A stretch of 25,532 nucleotides of DNA from DASTPP01 sp035762175 (GTDB taxonomy: Bacteria > Myxococcota_A > Polyangia > Polyangiales > Polyangiaceae): contig DASTPP010000292.1 in NCBI GenBank assembly GCA_035762175.1, positions 1-25,532 of the forward strand, given 5' to 3'. The notes beneath the pieces were generated by a model, which saw only the letters and a list, made by a program, of their open reading frames with translations, had not been told where the DNA came from and did not search any database. This document shows positions 1 through 7,420 of this stretch, piece by piece. Within the stretch, counting starts at the first letter, position 1, and each line of letters starts with the position of its first letter. The translations under genes were made by a program, and so were the position numbers.

Positions 1-681
<681 letters not shown>

Positions 682-794
682 GTGCGGGTGCTCTCTCGGT
701 GGGTGGAGGGTGGGGGTGGCCTGGGTGGTGGGGGGCGCGTCTGCCCCGCGGTCGGTCGGTGAGGCGGTCGGTCGGCTCGGCGGCCGGGCCCGCG

Positions 795-1769
795 CTAGGG
801 GCGGGCCGAGGCGTCGCGTGGCGAGGGGGCGTCGGGCGCGGGCACGCGGGCGCTCGCGACGAAGAGCTCGAGCGGCGCGCCGCCCCGGCCCGCGGGCTCG
901 ACCCGCGAGACGACGGCGTGCCGGGGGGCGGCGAGGCCCGCGCGCTCGAAGAGGGCGAAGAGCTCGTCGCGCCCGAAGCCGAGCCAGACGTCGGCCTGCT
1001 CGTCGCGCAGCCACTCGTGGCCGTGGGCGACCAGGTCGATGATGACGACGGCGCCGCCCGGGCGCACGACGCGCGCCATCTCGGCGAGCGCGACGGCGGG
1101 GCGGGGCGCGTGGTGCAAGACCAGCGAGGCGAAGGCCGCGTCGACCGAGGCCGGCGCGAGCGGCAGCGCCTCGAGCTCGCCCCGCTCGAAGCACACCTTG
1201 TCGAGCCCGAGCGACTCGGCGCGGGCGCGGGCGCGGCGCAGCATCTCGCCGCTCAGGTCGACGGCGACGATGCGGTCGGCGACCTCGGCGAGGTAGGGCA
1301 GCATGCCGCCCGTGCCCGTGCCGATGTCGGCGACGGTGAGCCCCCGCGCGACCAGCGGCAAGAGCGAGGCGAAGCCCACGCTCTCGGTGAAGAGCTCGGC
1401 CCGCAGCGCGTCCCAGTCGTCGGCGCGGTCGAAGAAGGCCTGCGACTTCGCGCGCCGCCGCGCCAGCACCCGCTCGACCCGCCGGGCGAGCTTGTGCTCG
1501 GCCGACAGGCGCCGCAGCGCCTCGCCGAACGGCCCGCCGAGCAGCGGCTCGTCGGCGCTCAGCCGGTAGTAGCTCGCCGTGCCCTGCTTGCGCAGCGCCA
1601 CGAACCCCGCCTCGCGCAGCGCCCCCAGGTGGCGCGAGACGCCGGGCTGCGCGGCCTGCACCACCTCGGCCAGCTCGCCCACCGACAGCTCTTCGTCGAG
1701 CAGCGACGCGAGCAGCAAGAGGCGCGTCTCGTCGGCGAGGGCGCGGAAGCGTTCGGCCCAGGGCAGCAT
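795..1769 (-). CDS. sahR: SahR-like ArsR-family regulator with C-terminal SAM/SAH-binding methyltransferase domain
   Basis: Predicted cytosolic repressor of the methyl cycle. Residues about 5-75 form an ArsR winged helix (RFRALADETRLLLLASLL, then GVSRHLGALREAGFVALRKQG as recognition helix and wing). Residues about 110-250 form a class I methyltransferase fold, with the SAM motif VADIGTGTGGMLPYL, an acidic VDLSGEML strand, and LVLHHAPRPAVALAEMARVV. Known family: ArsR regulators of this architecture, placed by ahcY and other methionine-cycle genes, are called SahR in Proteobacteria and respond to SAH. Position directly upstream of ahcY supports that role. I chose ATG 1769 (324 aa) because it begins like other ArsR proteins and lies 7 bases after a -10-like TACCTG. 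An ATG at 1796 would add nine residues (333 aa) but sits inside the candidate operator. The metal-binding cysteines of metal-sensing ArsR proteins are absent. The function is inferred from domains and context. Confidence 0.87.
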   Translation of the reverse strand: MLPWAERFRALADETRLLLLASLLDEELSVGELAEVVQAAQPGVSRHLGALREAGFVALRKQGTASYYRLSADEPLLGGPFGEALRRLSAEHKLARRVERVLARRRAKSQAFFDRADDWDALRAELFTESVGFASLLPLVARGLTVADIGTGTGGMLPYLAEVADRIVAVDLSGEMLRRARARAESLGLDKVCFERGELEALPLAPASVDAAFASLVLHHAPRPAVALAEMARVVRPGGAVVIIDLVAHGHEWLRDEQADVWLGFGRDELFALFERAGLAAPRHAVVSRVEPAGRGGAPLELFVASARVPAPDAPSPRDASARP

Positions 1770-1776
1770 GGCGAAC

Positions 1777-1821
1777 CAGGTAGTACCCCGTTTCATGCGT
1801 TCATGCAACCAAAAGCATGAA
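1777..1821 (-). promoter_or_regulatory. Candidate sahR-ahcY promoter and SahR operator
   Basis: This is an AT-richer island in very GC-rich DNA. On the plus strand TTCATGC occurs at 1792-1798 and 1800-1806, and its exact inverse GCATGAA at 1815-1821; the last two form a perfect 7-bp inverted repeat with an 8-base spacer, and the first is a direct copy in phase with the second. On the minus strand -10-like hexamers TACTAC (1785-1780) and TACCTG (1782-1777) follow, with a -35-like TTGCAT at 1808-1803 spaced 17 bases from TACTAC. The repeats therefore cover the -35 region, the usual position for repression. Use by SahR is inference. Confidence 0.6.
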
Positions 1822-1877
1822 GGGCCCGTCCGGGGCCGTTTTTCTCGGGGTTCGGGCGACCCGGGCCCGCTTGCCGC

Positions 1878-1906
1878 GTGACCGGGGGGCCGGGGCCCGG
1901 TACCAT
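1878..1906 (+). promoter_or_regulatory. Candidate xseA promoter, leaderless start
   Basis: A -35-like GTGACC at 1878-1883 is followed after 17 bases by a -10-like TACCAT at 1901-1906. The GTG start at 1914 is only 7 bases beyond the hexamer, so transcription would begin at or within a base or two of the start codon. No Shine-Dalgarno sequence precedes it. Confidence 0.5.
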
Positions 1907-1913
1907 CGGCCGG

Positions 1914-3287
1914 GTGAACCGCGACGCGACCGGCCCCGCCGCGCCCGAGCTCGACGTGCTGACGGTGGCCGACCTCGACCGGCGCCTGCGCCGGACGGTC
2001 GAGGCGGCGACGGCCGACCAGTGGGTCGAGGGCGAGGTCGGCTCGTACAAGGCGGCCGCGAGCGGGCACCTCTACTTCACGCTCAAAGACGAGCACGAAG
2101 ACGCCTGCATCGAGTGCGTGATGTACCGGTCGGTGGCGCTGCGGGCGCGCTCGGTCCTGCGCGACGGGGCGCGGGTGCAGGTGCGGGGCAAGGCGACGGT
2201 CTGGGCGCCGCGGGGCAAGCTGCAGTTCGTGCTCGAGGCGGCGCGCTCGGCGGGGCGGGGCTCGCTGCTCGAGGCGCTCGAGCGGCTGAAAGAGCGGCTC
2301 GCGTCCGAGGGCCTCTTCGCGCCCGAGCGCAAGCGGCCGCTGCCGCGCGAGCCGCGGGTCATCGGGGTGGTGACGAGCGCGAGCGGGGCGGCCATTCACG
2401 ACATCGCGACGGTGGCGTTCCGGCGCGGGGGGGCGAGGCTCTTGCTCGCGCCGGCGTCGGTGCAGGGGGCCGAGGCGCCCGCGCAGATCGTGGCGGCGCT
2501 CGGGCGGCTCGCGCGCGTCGCGGGGGTCGACGTCATCGTGGTGGGGCGGGGGGGCGGCGCGTCCGACGACTTGAGCGCCTTCCAAGACGAGGGGCTGGTG
2601 CGGGCGATCGCGGCGTGCCCGGTGCCGGTGGTGAGCGCGGTCGGGCACGAGGTCGACCTGACCTTGACCGACCTGGTGGCCGACGCGCGGGCGGCGACGC
2701 CCTCGCAGGCGGCCGAGATGCTGGTGCCCGACCGGGCGGCCGACGAGCGGGTCTTGCGCGAGGTGGGGCTGCGGCTCGAGCGGGCGATGCGGGCGCGGCT
2801 CGCCGAAGACGAGCTGGCGCTCGAGCGGCTGCGCCGGTCGCTCGGCGACCCGCGGGCGTGGCTGGGCGAGCGGCGGCAGCGGGTCGACGACCTCGAGGGG
2901 CGGGTGCGCGAGGCGGGGCTGCGCGCGCTCGCGGCGCGGCGGCGGCAGGGCCTGCGGCTGTCGGCGCGGCTCGGGCGCCTGCACCCGAAGGCGGGGCTGG
3001 CCGAGGCGCGGGGGGCGCTCGCGGCGCTCGAGCTCAGGCTGCGGGCGTCGGCCCGGCGCCGGCTCGACGGGGCGGCGGCCGAGCTCGGCGCGGTGGCGGG
3101 GCGGCTTCATGAATTGTCGCCGCTGGCCGTTCTCGCCCGCGGGTACTCGGTGGCCCTGCGCGACGACGGGCGGGCGCTCGGCGACGCGTCCGACGTCGCG
3201 CCCGGCGAGCGGCTGACCCTGCGGCTGCACCGGGGGGCCCTCGCGGTGAGGGTCGAGGGCCCGGCCGGGGCCGAGACGAACCCATGA
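1914..3287 (+). CDS. xseA: Exodeoxyribonuclease VII large subunit
   Basis: Catalytic large subunit of ExoVII, which degrades single-stranded DNA to oligonucleotides together with XseB. The protein (457 aa from GTG 1914) has an N-terminal OB fold (about 15-120: LTVADLDRRLRRTVEA, VEGEVGSYKAAASGHLYFTLKD), then the nuclease core with the family block VIGVVTSASGAAIHDIATVAFRR (split here as seen), VDVIVVGRGGGASDDLSAFQDE, AVGHEVDLTLTDLVAD and RAATPSQAAEM. A helical, charged coiled-coil region follows, and the C-terminal LARGYSV block is present. An in-frame GTG at 1878 would add 12 residues, but that codon lies in the -35 position of the likely promoter, so 1914 is preferred. The last bases overlap aroE by 4. 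No xseB is visible in the window. Length is normal for the family. Confidence 0.96.
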   Translation: MNRDATGPAAPELDVLTVADLDRRLRRTVEAATADQWVEGEVGSYKAAASGHLYFTLKDEHEDACIECVMYRSVALRARSVLRDGARVQVRGKATVWAPRGKLQFVLEAARSAGRGSLLEALERLKERLASEGLFAPERKRPLPREPRVIGVVTSASGAAIHDIATVAFRRGGARLLLAPASVQGAEAPAQIVAALGRLARVAGVDVIVVGRGGGASDDLSAFQDEGLVRAIAACPVPVVSAVGHEVDLTLTDLVADARAATPSQAAEMLVPDRAADERVLREVGLRLERAMRARLAEDELALERLRRSLGDPRAWLGERRQRVDDLEGRVREAGLRALAARRRQGLRLSARLGRLHPKAGLAEARGALAALELRLRASARRRLDGAAAELGAVAGRLHELSPLAVLARGYSVALRDDGRALGDASDVAPGERLTLRLHRGALAVRVEGPAGAETNP

Positions 3288-4210
3288 ACCGCGTCTTGCG
3301 TTTCGCACTCTTGGGCAACCCCGTGGGCCACTCGGCCTCGCCGGCGATGCACCGGGCGGCCTTCCGGGCGCTCGGGGTGTCGCACTTCTACGACCCCATC
3401 GCCTGCCCCGACCAGAACAGCCTGGCGAACGCGATGACGGCCCTGCGGCGGGGCTACCTCGCGGGGGCGAACGTGACCGTCCCCTGGAAGCGCGCGGCCC
3501 TCGCGCTCGCCGACGAGGTCGACCCCTCGGCCGAGACGGCCGGGGCGGCGAACGTGCTCGTGCGCACGCCGGCGAGCAAGGTGCGGGCGCTCAACACCGA
3601 CGTGCCGGCGCTGGTCGACGAGCTGCGCGAGCTCGGGGCGCGGTCGACGTCGGCGGTGGTCATCGGCGCCGGCGGGGCGGGGGCGGCGGCGGTCGCGGCG
3701 TGCCGGGCGCTCGGGGTGCGGGTCATCGCGATGACGACGCGCTCGTGGGTGAGCACCGAGGCGGTCTACGAGAACCAGGTGGCCGAGGGGTTCCGGGCGC
3801 AGGGCGTCTTGACGGTGCCCTGGCCCGAGTTCGACCCCGACCGCAGCAACTCGCACGTCTCGAGCGCCTTCCGGCTGCAGTGGCACGATCTGGCGGCCTC
3901 GGCCGACATCGTCGTGCAGGCGACGAGCGCGGGGCTCGGCGGCACCGAGGGGGCGCACGGGGTGGCGGCGCTCGTCCCTTGGTCGGACATGCCGGCGCAC
4001 GCGGTGGCGCTCGACGTGATGTACGGGCCGCGCGAGACGCCCTTCATGGCGATGGCGCGGCAGGCGGGGCTCAAATCGGCCGACGGCCTCGGCATGCTGG
4101 CGCGGCAGGGGGCGCTCTCGCTCTCGGCCTGGCTGGGGGTCGAGGCGCCGCTCGAGGTGATGCGCCAGGCGGCGGTGCGCTACCTTAGGGCCGGCGCCCC
4201 CGGGGCCTGA
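3284..4210 (+). CDS. aroE: Shikimate dehydrogenase
   Basis: NADPH-dependent reduction of 3-dehydroshikimate to shikimate in aromatic amino acid synthesis. Seen in the 308-aa protein: the substrate motif LLGNPVGHSASPAMH (residues 9-23), ANVTVPWKR with the catalytic Lys at residue 69, NTD with the catalytic Asp at 106, the glycine-rich GAGGAGAAAV nucleotide loop, LDVMYGPRETP, and DGLGMLARQGALS near the C terminus. The NRT-type phosphate-binding motif is altered to TRS, and about 20 extra residues lie between this point and VVQATSAGL, so the protein is somewhat longer than typical AroE. It is translationally coupled to xseA by an ATGA overlap. AroE is clear; cofactor preference cannot be read with certainty. 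Confidence 0.95.
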   Translation: MNRVLRFALLGNPVGHSASPAMHRAAFRALGVSHFYDPIACPDQNSLANAMTALRRGYLAGANVTVPWKRAALALADEVDPSAETAGAANVLVRTPASKVRALNTDVPALVDELRELGARSTSAVVIGAGGAGAAAVAACRALGVRVIAMTTRSWVSTEAVYENQVAEGFRAQGVLTVPWPEFDPDRSNSHVSSAFRLQWHDLAASADIVVQATSAGLGGTEGAHGVAALVPWSDMPAHAVALDVMYGPRETPFMAMARQAGLKSADGLGMLARQGALSLSAWLGVEAPLEVMRQAAVRYLRAGAPGA

Positions 4211-4259
4211 GCCCCGGGCCCCACCCCCCGCCCCGCGGCCGGGCGGCGCCCCCGGCCGC
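4199..4259 (+). terminator. Two hairpins after aroE
   Basis: Stem one has arms CCCGGGGC (4199-4206) and GCCCCGGG (4211-4218), with the aroE stop codon in its 4-base loop. Stem two has arms GCGGCCGGG (4235-4243) and CCCGGCCGC (4251-4259), ending 11 bases before the kinase start. No T-tract follows either, so termination or attenuation into the kinase gene is uncertain. The GC content makes hairpins common here. Confidence 0.35.
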
Positions 4260-4270
4260 GCCCCCCGACC

Positions 4271-5200
4271 ATGCGCAAGCCCACCACCCCCCCGCGGCCG
4301 CGGCCCCCCTCGATCGGGCGCTACCGGCGCATCGTGCTCTTTCTCGTCTCGCTCGTCGTCGTGCCGAGCGTGCTGCTCTCGTCGGTCGGCGTGATGTTGC
4401 TCGTGCTCGGCGAGGCGAAGTTCAACCTGCTGCTCGGCATCCTGGTGCTGTGCTTCACGGGCGCCGTCGTCACGGGGGTGGTGCTCGTCTGGGTGTTCGT
4501 GCGCCGCGACGCGCAGCTCTCGGCGCTGCAGGCCGACTTCGTCTCGAAGGTCAGCCACGAGCTGCGCACGCCGCTGACGAGCATCCGCATGTTCACCGAG
4601 ACGCTGGCGCTGCGGCGGGCCGACGAGGCCGTGGCCGCGCGCTGCATCGAGGCGCTCGGGCGCGAGAGCCTGCGCCTGCAAGAGCTCATCGACCGGCTGC
4701 TCGACTGGGGCCGCATGGAGAGCGGGCGGCGGCTCTACGACCGCGCCGAGGTCGACGTGCCGCGCCTCGTCGAGAGCGCGGTCGCGGCGCTCGACCCGGC
4801 GATCAAGCGGCAGGAGGCGCGCGTCGAGGTGCGGCTCGAGCCGGGGCTGCCGCCCCTCTTGGGCGACGCGGGCGCCCTCAAGGACGCGCTCATCAACCTG
4901 CTCTCGAACGCCTGCAAGTACGGCGGCGAGCCGCCCGCGGTGGTCGTGCGCGCCCGGGCCGCGGGCGGCGAGCTGTGCATCGAGGTCACCGACAACGGCG
5001 CCGGCATCGAGCGGCGAGAGCAGAAGCGCATCTTCGAGAAGTTCTACCGCATCGACGACCGGCTCTCGCGCCAGCGCGAGGGCTCGGGCCTCGGGCTGAC
5101 CATCGTGCAGCACGTCATGGCCGCGCACTCCGGGCGCGTCGAGGTCGACAGCGAGCCCGGGCGCGGCTCGACCTTCACGCTGGTGCTGCCGGTGCCCTGA
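4271..5200 (+). CDS. Membrane histidine kinase without a periplasmic sensor domain
   Basis: Sensor kinase of a two-component pair with the downstream response regulator. The 309-aa protein has a short Pro/Arg-rich cytosolic N terminus, two hydrophobic helices (about 21-47 and 52-77) joined by only a few residues (GEAKFN), then directly the HisKA dimerisation domain with FVSKVSHELRTPLTSIRMF and phospho-acceptor His96. The HATPase domain follows: N box LINLLSNACKYGG (Asn213), G1 box DNGAGI (241-246), F box FEKFYR, G2 box GSGLGLTIVQHVM (271 onward). No HAMP, PAS or extracellular domain is present, so any signal must be sensed in the membrane or through a partner. All catalytic boxes are intact. 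The cognate regulator is 107 bases downstream, but that gene has its own promoter. Substrate and signal are unknown. Confidence 0.93.
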   Translation: MRKPTTPPRPRPPSIGRYRRIVLFLVSLVVVPSVLLSSVGVMLLVLGEAKFNLLLGILVLCFTGAVVTGVVLVWVFVRRDAQLSALQADFVSKVSHELRTPLTSIRMFTETLALRRADEAVAARCIEALGRESLRLQELIDRLLDWGRMESGRRLYDRAEVDVPRLVESAVAALDPAIKRQEARVEVRLEPGLPPLLGDAGALKDALINLLSNACKYGGEPPAVVVRARAAGGELCIEVTDNGAGIERREQKRIFEKFYRIDDRLSRQREGSGLGLTIVQHVMAAHSGRVEVDSEPGRGSTFTLVLPVP

Positions 5201-5239
5201 CGCGCCCCCGCCCCGCCCCGGCGCGGCCCGCCCGGGCGG

Positions 5240-5268
5240 TTGACAGGCCCCCCCCGGGACGCTACCAC
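5240..5268 (+). promoter_or_regulatory. Sigma-70-like promoter for the response regulator
   Basis: A perfect TTGACA at 5240-5245, a spacer of exactly 17 bases (5246-5262), then TACCAC at 5263-5268. Transcription would start near 5275, giving a leader of about 33 bases before ATG 5308. It is the only full consensus -35 I found in the window. Confidence 0.65.
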
Positions 5269-5307
5269 CCGAGACCACGGCGGGCCCCCGAACGCCCCGC
5301 GCCTTCG

Positions 5308-6009
5308 ATGCTCGCCACCCCGAAGCCCGTCCGCATCTTGGTCGTCGAAGACGACGAGAGCATCGCGATGGGGCTCGAGATGAACCTGGCCGCCGAGGGC
5401 TACGAGGTGGCCGTCGCGCGCGCGGGCGACGAGGGGCTCGAGCAGGCGCGCGGCGGGCAGTTCGACCTCGTCATTCTCGACGTCATGCTGCCGCGCATGA
5501 ACGGCTTCGAGGTGCTGCGCTCGCTGCGCGCCGCGGCGGGCTCGCCGCCGGTGCTGATGCTGAGCGCCCGCGGCGCCGAGATGGACAAAGTGATGGGCCT
5601 CGAGCTCGGCGCCGAAGACTACGTCATCAAGCCCTTCGGGCTCGCCGAGCTCCTCGCCCGCGTCAAGGCGGTCTTGCGCCGCAACGGCCGCGCCGCCCCG
5701 TCGGCCGAGACCGCCCTGCGCGCGGGCGACCTCGCCATCGACCCCTCGACCCGCGAGGTCTTCCGCGGCGGCCGCGCGGTCGAGCTGACCGCGACCGAGT
5801 TCGACGTGCTCTTCTGCCTCGTCAACGCCAAGGGCCGCGTGCTGAGCCGCGAGCAGATCCAGTCGGCCGTCTGGGGGCCGAACCACCACGGCACCCCCCG
5901 CACCGTCGACAACTTCTTGCTGCAGCTCCGCCACAAACTCGAAGACGACCCCCAGCACCCGCGCCACCTCGTGACGGTGCGCGGCGTCGGCTACCGCTTC
6001 CAGACCTGA
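5308..6009 (+). CDS. OmpR/PhoB-family response regulator
   Basis: DNA-binding output of the two-component pair. The 233-aa protein has a receiver domain (ILVVEDDESIAMGLEMNL, acidic pocket Asp15/Asp16, phospho-acceptor Asp58 in VILDVMLPRMNGFEVLRSL, Lys108 in DYVIKPFGLAELLARVKAVL) and a C-terminal winged helix (about 140-233: ELTATEFDVLFCLV, GRVLSREQIQSAVWG, RTVDNFLLQLRHKLEDD, VRGVGYRF). ATG 5308 is chosen because the receiver begins right after it; the frame upstream is open but only shadows the kinase gene. Kinase precedes regulator, the reverse of the commonest order. Target genes cannot be named from the sequence. Confidence 0.95.
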   Translation: MLATPKPVRILVVEDDESIAMGLEMNLAAEGYEVAVARAGDEGLEQARGGQFDLVILDVMLPRMNGFEVLRSLRAAAGSPPVLMLSARGAEMDKVMGLELGAEDYVIKPFGLAELLARVKAVLRRNGRAAPSAETALRAGDLAIDPSTREVFRGGRAVELTATEFDVLFCLVNAKGRVLSREQIQSAVWGPNHHGTPRTVDNFLLQLRHKLEDDPQHPRHLVTVRGVGYRFQT

Positions 6010-6111
6010 GCCGGCGCGCGACGGGTCCGACGTGCCGGGCCGCGCCCGAGCGCGCCCCGCGGGGCCGGCGTCCGTGCGGTCGCGGCGGCCCGTGCCGAGG
6101 GGCGCCGCGCC

Positions 6112-6134
6112 CGCCCGGCGCCGCGGGCCGGGCG
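6112..6134 (+). terminator. Possible hairpin terminator downstream of the response regulator
   Basis: Arms CGCCCGGC (6112-6119) and GCCGGGCG (6127-6134) form a perfect 8-bp stem with a 7-base loop, about 100 bases after the stop at 6009. There is no T-run, so the role is only a possibility. The rest of 6010-6168 is GC-rich sequence in which I see nothing else. Confidence 0.25.
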
Positions 6135-6168
6135 CCGCCGCGGCGTAGACGCACCCGGGGCGCCTTGC

Positions 6169-6174
6169 TAACGC
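6169..6174 (+). promoter_or_regulatory. -10 box for the DUF3293 gene, leaderless start
   Basis: TAACGC (within TTGCTAACG) lies 6 bases before ATG 6181. A weak -35-like TAGACG at 6146-6151 is 17 bases upstream. There is no Shine-Dalgarno sequence. Confidence 0.45.
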
Positions 6175-6180
6175 GGCGGC

Positions 6181-6648
6181 ATGGACGCGCACCTGCTCCG
6201 TTCGTACCTGGCCACCGTCTACGAGCTGCCCACGGCCGCCGGCATCGTCCGCGTGTCGCTCGACGGCGACGGGCCCCCCGACCCGTCGCACGCCCCCGAG
6301 CTGCTCTCGCGCCCCTTCGCCATTCTGACCGCGTACAACCCGCGCAGCATGCTGCTGCCCCGGCGCGTCAACGAGTCGCGCCACGCGGTCTTGCGCGACC
6401 TTTTGGTGCTCGGCTGCTACCGCGTCGAGGGGTGCGTCGGCTACGAAGAGGGGCCCGACAGCGTCTGGCGCGAGCCGGCCTGGCTGGTGCACGCCATCGA
6501 CCGCGACGAGGCCTGCGCCTTCGGCCGCGTCTACCGCCAGAACACCATCGTCTTCAGCGCCGGCGGCCGCGCCGAGCTCATCGCCACCGACCCGACCTGC
6601 GACGAGATCGGCCGCGCCTTCGCGGCGCACTGGCGCCTGCGAGGCTGA
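6181..6648 (+). CDS. DUF3293 family protein
   Basis: Small cytosolic protein of 155 aa, function unknown. It fits the DUF3293 pattern: ILTAYNPRSMLLPRRVNESRHAVLRDLL (Tyr-Asn-Pro-x-Ser, then an Asn and a short helix) in the middle, a GCYRVEGCVGYEEGPDSVWREPAWLVH segment, and near the C terminus an FGRVYRQNTIVFSAGG block where the family usually has a Gln-Asn pair before a short strand. No signal peptide or membrane segment is visible. It stands alone, with its own likely promoter, and is convergent with the DUF2505 gene across a repeat-filled gap. The family assignment is from pattern memory and would need a profile search. Confidence 0.85.
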   Translation: MDAHLLRSYLATVYELPTAAGIVRVSLDGDGPPDPSHAPELLSRPFAILTAYNPRSMLLPRRVNESRHAVLRDLLVLGCYRVEGCVGYEEGPDSVWREPAWLVHAIDRDEACAFGRVYRQNTIVFSAGGRAELIATDPTCDEIGRAFAAHWRLRG

Positions 6649-6650
6649 CG

Positions 6651-6670
6651 GCGCCCCCGCCGGCGGGGCC
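6651..6670 (+). terminator. GC hairpin directly after the DUF3293 stop
   Basis: GCGCCCCCGCC pairs with GGCGGGGC (one bulged C) starting 3 bases after the stop codon. It is a plausible intrinsic terminator without a T-tract. Confidence 0.35.
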
Positions 6671-6777
6671 GAGAAGGGGCCGGGCGAGCGGCCCAGGGGC
6701 CTCTCGGGGGGCGGCCCCGGCCCCGGGGAGGCCGCCGAGGGCCTCGCAACCCTCGAATGCGGCCTCTCGGAAGCGGT

Positions 6778-7051
6778 CGAGTGCTTCGCGGGCGTCGAAC
6801 TCGCCCCCCCGAAGCACTCGGATGCCCCTCAGGCATCGAATTCGTCTCCCCGGGGGCAACCGAGTGCTTCGCGAGCATCGAATTCGACCCCCCGGAAGCA
6901 CTCGGATGCCCCCAAGGCATCGAATTCGATGCCCGGAGGGCTTCCGAGTGCTTCGCGGGCATCGAAATTGGGTCTGCGGAAGCACTCGGAGGCCCCCAGG
7001 CATCGACGTCGGTCTCCGAAGGCAGCCGAGTGCTTCGCGGGCACCGAACGG
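6778..7051 (+). repeat. Tandem array with ~83-bp period made of two ~41.5-bp half-units
   Basis: CGAGTGCTTCGCG recurs at 6778, 6861, 6945 and 7027; its inverse GAAGCACTCGGA recurs between them at 6811, 6895 and 6979. A core GCATCGAA(TTCG), with variants, recurs every 41 or 42 bases at 6792, 6833, 6875, 6917, 6959, 7000 and 7041. Each full unit can thus form a hairpin from CGAGTGCTTC and GAAGCACTCG. The steps of 82-84 bases do not keep a reading frame, so it is not a protein repeat. Base composition is richer in A/T than in the surrounding genes. It lies between two convergent genes. Confidence 0.85.
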
Positions 7052-7103
7052 GGGCCGGGGCGAGCGGGTGCCGGCTCCTACCGGCCGCATCGAAGAACGC
7101 CGG

Positions 7104-7420
7104 GATCGTACCGGCCGTCCTTGCGGGAGCCAGGAATCGTCGGGGCGCGGCGGGCTGCCCCGCACTAAAGTACGGGGCAGCGAACGCCCGTTGAAACGGC
7201 CGTCAAAGCCCTGCCGGAGGCAGGGCTCCAGCGTCGCGAGCCGCTTCGCGCGCTCACCGGGGGTCGGCGCCCGCGGGAGTCCGGCCCCAGCGAGGGCCGG
7301 ACTTTGCGCGCCGAACCGGCTCGATTCCGCGCGGTCCGAGTGGGCGTTCGTTGCCCCCGACTTCAGTCGGGGGCGACCGCGCCAGGTCGATTCCGGGTCC
7401 GATCAGGAACGGATGGTATC
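7104..7420. repeat. Palindromic four-hairpin element, REPIN- or MITE-like
   Basis: Four strong hairpins occur in order: 7155-7180 (arms CTGCCCCG/CGGGGCAG, loop with CTAAAG), 7208-7226 (GCCCTGCC/GGCAGGGC), 7278-7303 (AGTCCGGCCC/GGGCCGGACT) and 7353-7374 (GCCCCCGACT/AGTCGGGGGC). The left half (7104-7189) matches the reverse complement of the right half (7342-7420), for example CAGGAATCGTCGGGGCGCGG against CCGGAATCGACCTGGCGCGG, and GAACGCCC at 7182-7189 against GGGCGTTC at 7342-7349. The two inner hairpins also match each other inverted. The whole is one imperfect palindrome of about 317 bp. No transposase is encoded. It could also serve as a two-way terminator. Confidence 0.75.

Noticed and set aside
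682..794. SAH riboswitch upstream of ahcY.
   Set aside because: The conserved SAH-riboswitch core words were not seen on the minus strand; only a GGTCGGTCGG-type direct repeat occurs.
795..3308. An 837-residue minus-strand frame covering xseA and the ArsR/methyltransferase gene.
   Set aside because: Only its last ~330 residues resemble proteins; the rest is Arg/Pro-rich antisense of xseA caused by high GC. The real gene starts at 1769 (or 1796).
6778..7051. CRISPR array.
   Set aside because: The whole 41-83-bp unit is repeated with alternating orientation; there are no unique spacers and no cas genes.
6531..7165. Protein-coding frames through the repeat region with repeated peptides.
   Set aside because: Unit steps of 82, 83 and 84 bases shift the frame, and no frame has a consistent start or ribosome binding site.
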